Shown here: piece by piece, positions 11,347-21,800 of the stretch
Position numbering within the stretch: the stretch's first letter is position 1
Layout of the letters: the number at the start of each line of letters is the position of its first letter
Assembly: GCA_047495785.1 (NCBI GenBank)
Contig: JBLDXI010000048.1
Span: forward strand, 248,001 to 312,000
DNA: 64,000 bases
Source of the DNA: Lepidodermella squamata
Taxonomy: Eukaryota; Gastrotricha
Direction: 5' to 3'
Program-made: the position numbers and the translations under genes
The notes under the pieces: model-generated
Told to the model about the DNA's origin: nothing
Database searches by the model: none
Seen by the model: the letters and a program-made list of their open reading frames with translations, nothing else

Positions 11347-13229
11347 AAGGACTAGGGATGGACTAAAATAGGCTGATTATATCTGAACTTTTTCGGAAAA
11401 AGTCTTATTTAATTGAACTAATTGGTCGACATTTATTTTGAAATAAAATTTCTCAGATGGAAATTATTTTTAAATTGCTACCTGGAGTTGGGGACAGATT
11501 GGAAACAAACAAAAAGCTTTCAAAATAAAAGCATTTTCCTAATCCTTGTTGAGATTCGTGCATGATTTGTCGTGATCTAAAAGTTACGGGGCGATAAAGA
11601 TAAACCTTGGGTTTCAGCATTTTATTCCTGCCTATCTAGTTTCACGGTCGGTGATTGCGTTGATAGGCAATTGTCCTTTGTTGCAAGGTCATTTCTTGCA
11701 TATAAATAGAAAATAATTGTTTAAAGGATCGCACGATTTGTTTCATCCCGGAGTCATAGCAACAATAAATTGACCAACGCGCACGGGTCAAAGATTAACT
11801 TAGCGACGCTGATCTGCTTGTGCGAGCCGCGACGAAACCAATATGTCAGGCTTCCAAAGCTTTTGCCACTCAACACTCCTCTGAAGCTATTGGCCGAATG
11901 AGTCTGAACGAGTCTAATGCCAAATGCCAGGCTGATGCCTGCAACCTCACGATTTTTGGATTTTTTCCAACGAAAAAGGGGTTTGTTTAACCCCCGTACT
12001 CGGGGCACCGCAGTATGATGCAAAGCTCTCACTGTCAATCCAGAGAGCGAAGTACCGCTAGTGATGGTAGGGATCATCCCTGTCAGTTCCATCTTTCTCT
12101 ACGGTGAGCTCAGTCAAAGACCAAAGGGAGACCATATTATGTCGATTTTTGTTATCCCCATCAATTCCGCGGTCCTACTTCGCTCTATGTCTCAACTCCA
12201 GCCTAACATCACACACGGCACTCAAAGCCAGGGTAGAACATGGCGATGAGTCATACAAGTGTATCCTGGACGTCGTTGTGATGGATGACCTTCCACAAGG
12301 TTTCGCCAGTGTTCCGACTCCGGGGGGAAGGGGGGAAATGCCCACCCCTAGCACAGGCGGCTGACGGTTGAGAGTGGTGAGCTTACCCCCCTGGAGGCGG
12401 AAAAATGGTTCAAGAAAGTGTTGAAAGTTGAAACCAATATGACTCAAAGATACTATATAGATTGGTATAACAACATGAAATAATTTACCTGTAAACGTGT
12501 AGTTAAACAAAGTCGTGCCCTTCCAGCATAAATCTACTAACACTGGAAGGGGGTAAAAAGTCTAAAATCGATCGATCAGCCAATAATCAATAAATCGATG
12601 TTCGAAAATCGATACAGGAAAAATTAATATCGAAAAATGGACTGCGCCATTGAATTCCTCGTAAAAAGTTACCCTAAAAACATGTATCGCGATCATAAAA
12701 ACACGAAATGAAAAAAACTAAATTTTCATGTGATTGAAATCGACCGTTTAAATTTTCACAAAAATTAATTTTTTTAAAAAAAAGTTGAAAAATGTGTTCT
12801 TTTTTGACGAAAACCCCCTTAGAAACCCAGGAGGGATAAATTTCAAACGCTGAATCCGTTTCTTTTTTCACAATTTTCGCAGTCATCATAGATCAGGAGA
12901 TAATTAGGGGGTGTAATACATTTATTGCTTTACTGTCACGTGGTCAATTTTTACGTTGGACAGGTCGTGTCACTTATAGTTCTATCCAGAATTTCACGCC
13001 GAATCCGAATCCGAAGTCATATTGGTGGTAGCACACACTGGTTTTGAGTTATCAATATAAATTGCTCGGTTACATTCCAGTGGCATCAGGGCTGTTTTAA
13101 CGCGTGGGCACACGGGCCGCTTGCATGAAAGGGGCATTCAGTTTGTCTAAAACAAATGTATTTTTGGGTTTTAAAAGGCTAACAGAAAAAGCAGGTACTG
13201 ATGCAAATGTATAAAGGTCGCCATCCACC
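11347..13229. other. Intergenic region after gene A
   Basis: Sequence after the stop contains AATAAA-type signals near 11442. A short stretch near 11637 (GTTTCACGGTCGGTGATTGC) recurs after gene B near 32310, marking the distal end of the duplicated unit. The 11750-12420 stretch has open frames on both strands and GC-rich runs that suggest an old repeat, but I cannot assign a family. Nothing is recognised in 12420-13229. Confidence 0.45.
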
Positions 13230-14935
13230 AAAATAACCATAATAATAATAATAATAATAGTTATATTTTGCCTCTTCGAGACTCGAGACTGAGCGTCGTG
13301 TACCGTTTCCGGTTTTGAAGAGGGCGAAGGCAGGCGAAGAATGATCCTCACCCACCCCCACAGTCGAGGATTCTGCTTTTTGTATAGAATTCATAATTTT
13401 CAATCGAGTTTACAACCATGCGCCATTCATCTTTTTCGAACGAAACCGATTCCGCTAGTTGGACATCGGGAATAATTTTGATCTCAAAATCCTTTTCGCC
13501 GGGATTTTTTCTATTTTCTCGTTTCTTAGTGGTTTTATTTTTCTTATCCTTGACCTTATTTTTCTTATTGGTTTTCTTTTTCCGGCGAATTTCCTTAGTA
13601 AGACCTACTTTAATTAGGCTTCTATGCACTCCGTTGATCCATCTGGTTCGAGGTCTACCTCTGGGTGCAAACCACCCAAGCGGAGGCGTCCAAATATATA
13701 TTTTGTGTATTAGTCCTTCTACGTCATAGTCACGTGACCTAATTATGTGACCTAGATACCTTAGCCTTTGTTTTTCAACAATGCGGCTCACTTCAATGAG
13801 ACCTCCGCATAACGCAAGTCGAATGTCTATATTTGGAATATAGTCCATTAGGTGGACACCTACTATAGATCGAAGCCATCGATATTCAATAGTGTTTAGT
13901 CTATTTTCTTGGGCTATCGATATGTTCCACGATTCGCAGGCGTAAATGATGGTAGGTATTATAACACATGTCAGTACCTTAAGTTTTGTAGCTATGGAAA
14001 CCTGACTTTTGTTGCACATGAATTTATTCATGGCGCCGAAAACACTGCCTGCCTTAGAAATTCTGTAGTTTAGTTCCTCATCATTTTTGCCGTCACTAGT
14101 AATAATGCTCCCTAAATATTTAAATTTGGTCACTTTTTCAAGTTTTTTCCCGTTCAATTCCAATTCGTAATTTTGAGTAGCTGACTCGTCTCTAGAAATA
14201 ATCATATATTGAGTTTTTGCCGCGTTGATTTTCAAACCCAATTCGATGCAAGCCAGATCAAAAATATTAAGTAGTCGTGAAATTTCGTCGTGGTTCATGC
14301 CTAAAAGTGTTCCGTCGTCAGCAAACGCTAGTAAATTAAGGAAATCAGTCTCGCTCATAGCGGTCTCGCTGTTTGCGGTTTCGCCAATAGGAAAGCCTAA
14401 TTTTTCAGCAGATATTTTTTCGCAAATTTTGTTGAAGGTCGCTATGAATAGCAAAGGAGACAACGGGCAACCCTGTCTTAGTCCCCTGGTAACATAGAAG
14501 AAATCTTAGAGCTCAGAATCGACTCTAACAGCAACTTTATTTACTTTATATAAACTTTGAATAGCTTCAATTAAGCTGGGTTCTACACCCATATTTTGTA
14601 GGGCGGCCCATACTTTTTCCCTGTCCACCAGATCATAGGCTTTTTCGAGATCGATGAAGACTAGGTGGAGTTCCTTCTTAAAGAATATAATTTTCTCAAT
14701 AATTTGTCGGAGAACGTAAATGCAGTCTCTGGTGCCCTTAAGGGGTTGAAAACCAAATTGCAGTTTAGAAATTTTTGACCCAAATTATGCTCTCAATTTT
14801 CGTTCGAGAATAATGGCATAGAGTTTTCCTACAACACTTAAGAGGCTGATGCCTCTGTAATTTTGGCATTTTGATTTCTCACCTTTATTTTTATAAATTG
14901 GGGTAATTATAGCCGTTGACCATTCTTCTGGGTCC
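13230..14935 (-). mobile_element. 5'-truncated RTE-like LINE (decayed copy)
   Basis: Read on the minus strand, the sequence encodes a reverse transcriptase: a YKNKGEKSKCQNYRG block near 14870, LVFIDLEKAYDLVDR near 14640, LRQGCPLSPLLF near 14460, and the catalytic FADD near 14320. A C-terminal domain ends in GRPRTRW-type sequence. A stop codon interrupts the frame near 14505, and the 5' half, where an endonuclease would lie, is missing. The 3' end runs into a TTA/AAT microsatellite (13239-13259), the usual tail of RTE-type elements. It resembles the copy at 22400-24235 in protein and 3' UTR. It is not expected to be mobile. Confidence 0.85.
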
Positions 14936-15239
14936 ATATACCAACCAAATAACCAAAATAACCAAAAAACAAAATATCTCATAAATTTTGAAATTTTCGG
15001 CTCGCTACGCTCGCATTGTTTTCTGGCTGCCCCGATTATTTCTAGAAATCTATTGATTGTTGATAATGGAGTAAACAGTGCATTTGCTTATTCGATTTTC
15101 CGAAGTAATTATAAATATTTTTTGTTCGATAAACCTCGGGAAGATTAGTCTTTTTCAATCACAAAAAATAGCTGTCATTTTCAAGCTCGAAGTTATAAAA
15201 GCTTTATTTGATTTGAATAAATTTTTACACTATCCCCTT

Positions 15240-15530
15240 ATGATAATTCAGCATTAAAACTATATTTTGAGCTCCGTTTCGAAACCGTTTCGCGGTGTAC
15301 GCTTTCGAAAGCCTTCTTGGCGTCGACGGGATTAATAAGCGACGGAGTGTCCCACAGGAGACATAGCTCGACGATGTTCCGCAGGGCAAAGATTTGGTCG
15401 ATGCACCAACGAAGCGGGCGAGAATCTGGTTCCTTATGCGGCACAAGGTGACCCGACGAACCACCTAGCTGGGCATTAATAGGAGGGCGATGCCCCGCGA
15501 GATCCCGAGATCAGTCCGGTCAGCCATACG
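15240..15530 (-). mobile_element. Relic of a second non-LTR reverse transcriptase
   Basis: Minus-strand reading gives DQIFALRNIVELCLLWDTPS then DAKKAFESVHRE, matching the conserved CTDQI...LYINFVDFKKAFDSVHR region of RTE/CR1-like reverse transcriptases. The sequence belongs to a different lineage from the two LINEs nearby. It is short, frameshifted upstream and lacks the catalytic block. No ends are visible. Confidence 0.7.
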
Positions 15531-15564
15531 CTTGGTGGCAAATTTTTCAAAATAACTTCAATTG

Positions 15565-15826
15565 ACGTCATTGAAATTCAAGTCGAATAAAAAATAGTTG
15601 ACGTGGATCTTCCATTTTTGTATTGGCATCGGCTTTTTGAAATGAACTATTTGTCAACTGGACGCTCGTCCGTTATCGTCCGTAAACAGCGCACGTGAAG
15701 CACGCGTTGTTTTTCAGGCGACCTGCGCAGTTAAATTAAAATCCATTCATAAATTGCATTTTTTGTATTCAAAAATTCTCCATTTTTCATCGGTGTGTAT
15801 AGTTCGATTTAAAATTGGGCGAGCTC
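15565..15826 (+). promoter_or_regulatory. Upstream region of gene B, conserved with gene A
   Basis: This is the counterpart of 735-994. The strongest block is 15653-15740 (GTCAACTGGACGCTCGTCCG to TGCGCAGTTAAATTAAA). Because surrounding non-coding DNA is more diverged, it is a candidate promoter element carried along in the duplication. Confidence 0.45.
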
Positions 15827-18800
15827 ATGAACGCGTTTCATCTCTTGTCAATCTGTTGTGCCACTTATGGGCTAATCGGCCCAGTACAAGGTATACCGAA
15901 GAATGCTGGGATATGGCCGAATGCCACCGTGAAATACATCATTGATACGACTCATTTGGGTAAGCCAAATTCAGTTCATAATTTGGAAAATCTTATTTCC
16001 GTTCTATTTTCTCGAACCGTAGATTTCTAGAAATTTTAATTTTAATTTTCGATAATTTATGTTTGTGTTCCGTTTGAAGGTTTATACGTTGCACAAATTG
16101 AAGCGGCGATGGCTATTTGGTCTCGATCTACCTGTATAACGTTCACTGCGCTGCCAGACCCATGGTCACCGGACTTCGATGACACTACGCCGAACGTGAT
16201 GATATTCAAATTAGGCCAAGAGTGGAAACTCCGAATTTTTTGAAATTTTTTTTTAATTTACAATCAATTTTGCAGCTGCTTCGCGAAAGTTGGCATGACT
16301 TCGCCGCCAAATAATATTATTCTCGGACGCGACTGCTTTCATGACGTATGGTTTTGATATCGACACCCCGATTTGAGCTCTTTATCACTTTTTACTTTCA
16401 GAACGTGAAAATTGCTGCCTTGATAGGCCGAGCTCTTGGATTGGCAAGTTATGCTGTGATACAAATTTTTTTGTTATTGCCTTATTTTTCAGAACTATGA
16501 GCACGTGCGGGTAGATCGAGAAGCCTTTGTCACAGTGCAGAATGCAAACGTCCGAGCGTAAGTCTCTGATTCAATTAAAATGATTGTGTAAACATAACCA
16601 AGCGACTAACCTAGAGATTCAGCAGCGTTGTTCGCAATTGATAACAACGACAACAGTTACGGCACTTTCTACGACACCGAGTCGAGTACGCACCCGAGTT
16701 GGTACTGGAAAAGCAATCCGACCAAGCCCACGTTTCTAACGCGTGATCCTCGTGAGCAGTACAATCTCGGCCAGACGCAATTCATATCGTTCCTTGACTT
16801 CCAAAAAATTAATCTCCACTACCATTGCAAAGGTGAGCCATAGTTACATCCGCATTTTTCTTGATAGGTATTCAAATCATACGGACGGCCTTTTTCATAC
16901 AGTGGAACCCCGATTTCCCGTCTTCTGCGGTTCCACGAAAATCCTGACGGAAAATCAAAATTGAAGGAACATCTAGGTAGTTTTGCATGTAATTGCACTC
17001 TGCGGGTCAAAGACGCTCCTAAATATTTACATATCGCGATTCCGCGTCAGACGGGAAATCAGGTGACGGGAAATCGGGGTTCCACTGTAGATTTCTCCAC
17101 TAGTTCCTCACATGTTAAAGAAACATGTTAAAACAAGTAAAAACTAATATCGATCGCGATTTTTTTTGTCTATGCGATTTTCGGGATGTTCGGGATTTTT
17201 TACCGATTATACAGCTTAGCTCCTTTAATTGTTCGCGTTTTCTTCGGTTTCTGTGATATAGTACCGAATATAGCTAATCTAGGGGTGAGGTCACTAAAAC
17301 TGACTAAAACTTTTTTTCATCAAACTGTTGTGGTTCAAAAAAAACAAAATTCAAGAATTTAATTAATGCACCGTTGAACGATCGCAGATGCTATTATTTC
17401 TTACAACGTAAATCGTAAAGTTTCCGGCCAGGGCAAACGGGCGGTTTGGCGGCGTAGAAGTACTTAGTGGGTCGAGATTTGGCGCGAGATTTGGCTTCGG
17501 CCATCGGCGCAGGTCTCGGCCAGCGACCGGAACCTGTGGTGACGGATCTGGGAGGAGCGAGGAGGCAGTCCGCCCTGAAAGCGCTAACCTAGCCAGCCAC
17601 TATCGGTGCACCGAGTACGAGGTGTAAGGGGGTAAACGTAAACAAACCCCTAACCCCTCTGGCCTCGGAAATTTCTAAGAAACTTAAGGGTCCCCCTGTT
17701 AATTTTCCAATTTTAGGCCCAAAAAGGCTCGATTTACGGAGCCGGACCCAGTCGGATCACTACAAAATAGTTTCAAATGCAGATCTAAGGCTGATTATTT
17801 CCATTGAATTTTTTGAGAAGCCATTGTCATAAAGAAATATGTAGCCGATAGTTTATTGTGCCATTTCCAGTTCTGAAGTGTCCATCCCAGAATCTGGCTT
17901 GTATGAACGACGGGTATCTCAACCCAAGTACGTGCAACTCATGCTTGTGCCCGCCCGGATTCGCTGGTCAATTTTGCGAACGTATAGCTGACTCCACTAT
18001 AGCTGATTGCGTCGGCGGCTCGATCGTTGTTAGACCTTGCGGTACAGCAGCCTTGCGGCTTATGTGGAAAGAGTACAATAAGGGCGAATGCTTTTGGAAT
18101 GTCACGACCACTGGAGACGGCTTGATATTCGCTTTTGGGGCAGCTCCGGATCTTGGCGGAGATGGTTTGAACAAAAGAGCCAACAATTTGCAACTACTGT
18201 TTCTAATTTTCAAGAGGACGGCTGTTGGAGTTACCTGGAGGTTAGATCCCAAAGCTTTGCCCGCCCAACGAACAAGTACGCTGTTGATTTATCAACAATT
18301 TTCATGACATCGTGACATTTTAGGATCTGCATGAGCACCGTAAAAGCTGGCCGCTTGTTTGAGACTAACAACAAAATGGCGATCGTGCGGTTGTTCCACG
18401 ATCCGACTTTATACTATGGCGATATATCTACGAGAATCGGGTTCTCGATGGTTGTTTACGCGACTTGTGGTGGCCAGAAAGCGACATCGCTTACTAGGCA
18501 ATGCAAATTCACGAGTACTGGTTACGACTACGAGGGCTCCATGTCGAAGACGCGAGATAACCAGCAGTGCTTGTCTTGGGCTAACACCCCTTCCAAAGAT
18601 CCCCTTCTCTTTCCAAGGGGCGGTTTACAAGCTGCTGGTGCTGCTTGCCGCTACCCCACGAGCAAAGGCAGCGTTTTCTGCTACATCAACAGTGATACCA
18701 TCGGCTTTTGCACCGTACCAGAGTGCAGTAAGATCTAATTATTTCGTATTTTTCATTAAACCATCGAATCTTTACAGCACCGTACACCCGGTGCATTTCT

Positions 18801-21800
18801 AAGATCACGGGGCAATTCATAGGCTGCGAGCAATTGCCAGGCTGCGCTGATCCTTTAACCGAAGTCATTTTTTAAATAAATAATGACATATATTCATTCA
18901 CTGTCTTTCTGTAAAGCTAACGCCCATAGACCCGGCTACCCCGATGAAATACTACCAGACCGTGGACGCATGCATCAATGGAGTAAGTTCTTCTTTGCAT
19001 CATGAATTCCAGTTTTTTAAGTTGAACCTTACCTTTCAAGTTTGCAGTGTGTTGCTTTAACAAGGACACAAATGAATACAAGTTGACTTCACTCGATTAC
19101 GGCTGTCCAACTGGGTTTACCGGGGTATGGGTCATCCGATCTTATCCTTAATGTTGTATTTAACCTCCGATTTCAAGGTTCTATGGTACAGAGATTTCGA
19201 CAGGCTCGAAAACAACTACAATCCGGCCGTCGGCCTTTGCAAGGCTAACGTGAGTTACAATCAGCGAAGAACGTGGACTTTCGCAATTCTATGAGGCAGT
19301 GCTTCTCAACCTTCATTTTTCGGGCCGCATGCGCAATTTTGTGCGGCCCGAAATTCAAATAGGTAACTTGTATTGGTTGAGGCCCGCAAGCCTTGTTAGC
19401 AATCATTTTCAAATAGCTTTAAGGTCCAAGCGATGCACGGAAGTCTAACTACAGGGTTCCTATGAATCACCCATATTTTAATGCATTTTCAGCCCATTTT
19501 CGGGTTGGAAATGCTCAAAAAGCATCGGCTAGAGCCATTACCATTAATAAATACCATTAATAAAGCCACTCATTCTCTTATTCGTTCATTTACACTAATC
19601 AATTCCCTCTTTCAAATGCCCTCAAGGCCCATTCTTGAATATTTTGCGTAAATATATTCCAAAACTCGATTTTCGTAAATCGATTTTCGAATTATGCGCG
19701 TGAAGTTAGCGGACCACTTTCGTGCGGTCCAAGGTTAATGCATAATATACATATTTTCCACCTGTCATTATGGTTGCTTATTTTGAGATAAAATTTTTGG
19801 CGATGTTGAATATCATGGAAACCAGTCTTAACCATGGACCGCAGCTAAAAAACGCATATTGGACCGCAATTTTCACAAAAATGCCATTTTATGAAATTTG
19901 CGGTCCAATCACGTGCGGTCCATCAATTCCGGGCTATTATCATGGCATAACGAGATTTCGGGTCACATTTTTTTCAACATCAAATTTACTTTTTTCAACA
20001 TCAAATTACTTTTTCTATCATCAAACTCTTTTTTCAACAGCAAATTTCGATATGTTAATTTTTGCGATCCACGCTTATTAAAGCCCTTGATGATGACTAA
20101 TCCGGAAAAATAACAGAAAATTCGGGAGATGAATGTAGTTTATTGCTGTCGAACCCGTTTATAAAATAATACAAAATTGAGTTAGCTATAATTTTTCAAA
20201 GTTACGGACAAATATTTGATTTTTGGCCAAAAAAAATTGAATTTTTAAATATTTGTCCAAATAATTTTAAAAGTCTTATTTTTGCAAAGGCAATAATTCA
20301 TATGAGTGAATTCAGTCAGGGGTCTTCAAGGTTAAGCCGCCGTATCGTTTTGCGTCGTTGCGCTGCACTGAATAGCCGCATGCGCTCCCTGTCTTCAGGG
20401 CGGGTATTGTCGATGTCGATGGTGATCTTCAACTCGCACCCTGGGCAGGTGTCATCCCAACGAAGAGTCCGGCCGCATCGGTAGCACTTGTTCGCACGTT
20501 CTTCAGCCGACCTGAAATCTTCGTCGCTGGGTGGTGAGGCGCGATTGCAATGGACAACGATGCCCGGAGCCAGTTCGAAAGAGTCCTGTAATGAAATGAA
20601 AATTTCAAAACAATGAAGAAATTTTTATTCAGTTTTCCCTTACATTGAACGAGAAATCTGATCGTGCAGTAGGACTCAGAATATCAGCGCCCCGTCCACG
20701 ACCCCTGCCGCGACCTCGGCCTCGTGGTTGTTGCTCTTGAGCGGTTTGCGGTCGAACATGAACTCGCCCTCGCCCGCGTTGTAGCTCACCCGATGACAGC
20801 GTTTCTGAGCATTCAACAGGATGATTCGATGACGAGCGGCCTCGGCGACCCAGCCTAGTGACCCAGCCTTGTCGAATTCGCTGCGAAACTGAGCCCGTTG
20901 AAGCGCGTGAATGTGAGTAGGCGCTTCGTCGAAACAAGGATTTGGAACGGAGCCGGGTCCAACGACTCGTCGATTTTGAAGCCGACTGCAAAAGGCTTGT
21001 CATCGTCGTCGGGTTCTTGGCTGTGGTTCGCAACCCATTCCTTGGCTTCCGCGGAATTAAGAGAGCTCAGGTTTCTCGCGAAGCCACGCAGCGCTTGGTC
21101 GACTTTCGGCTTCGATTTGTTCCTTTTTCGGTAAAGAAAGTTTTCCACTTGCTTCAGCGAAAGCTTGGCCTTTTCTAGAAAATACGAAAAATAAAACTTC
21201 AAAATTAATTTCGATGAAAGTTCCTTTACTTCGATGCTTCAGCTTGGCGACAATAGACGATGCACCCAAGCCTCGCTTGAAATATTTCTCGATTCGCTTC
21301 TTGACTGGTGTCGTTAGCTGGGAAGTAAGCCGTTTTGAAGTGGTCTTGTGCCGATGCTTCGCCCCGGATGTCATCAGTACCCATGTCTCGCCGTCGAGAA
21401 GCAACTTGGCCCGGTTTTGACATCGTTCATAGCCGGACTTTCGCATGTAGCGACAACAATAGGCGATGTCGTCACCGTTTGCGATGTTGTACGGCGTGTT
21501 CTTCTTAATCCATTCTTTAGCCGCCTCCTTACTTGGGAATTCCGCGAGCTTCTTGGTGTACTTGATGGCTGGCCCGCGAGTTGGAGGCGGCGACGGAGTA
21601 CCAGATTCCGATGAAGACGATGAGTTGGAAGGAGTTTTGATGAGTAACTTCTCCATTATTTACAAATCAAATAAAGATGAAGATAAAGAGATATAGCGAG
21701 AAAAAGTTACTTTAAGAACTTAGAATTTAACTTTTGAGAATGAATTCTCCGATTGATTGTAACAAAAATTCAAGCATTTAAAGTGACTTTTCCCGCGCAG

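Noticed and set aside
11754-12364. Open frames on both strands of about 110-120 codons after gene A
   Set aside because: No domain, no splice context and overlapping frames on both strands; more likely an unclassified old repeat. Not rRNA as far as I can see.
13239-13259. AAT microsatellite as an independent simple repeat
   Set aside because: Best explained as the 3' tail of the adjacent minus-strand LINE.
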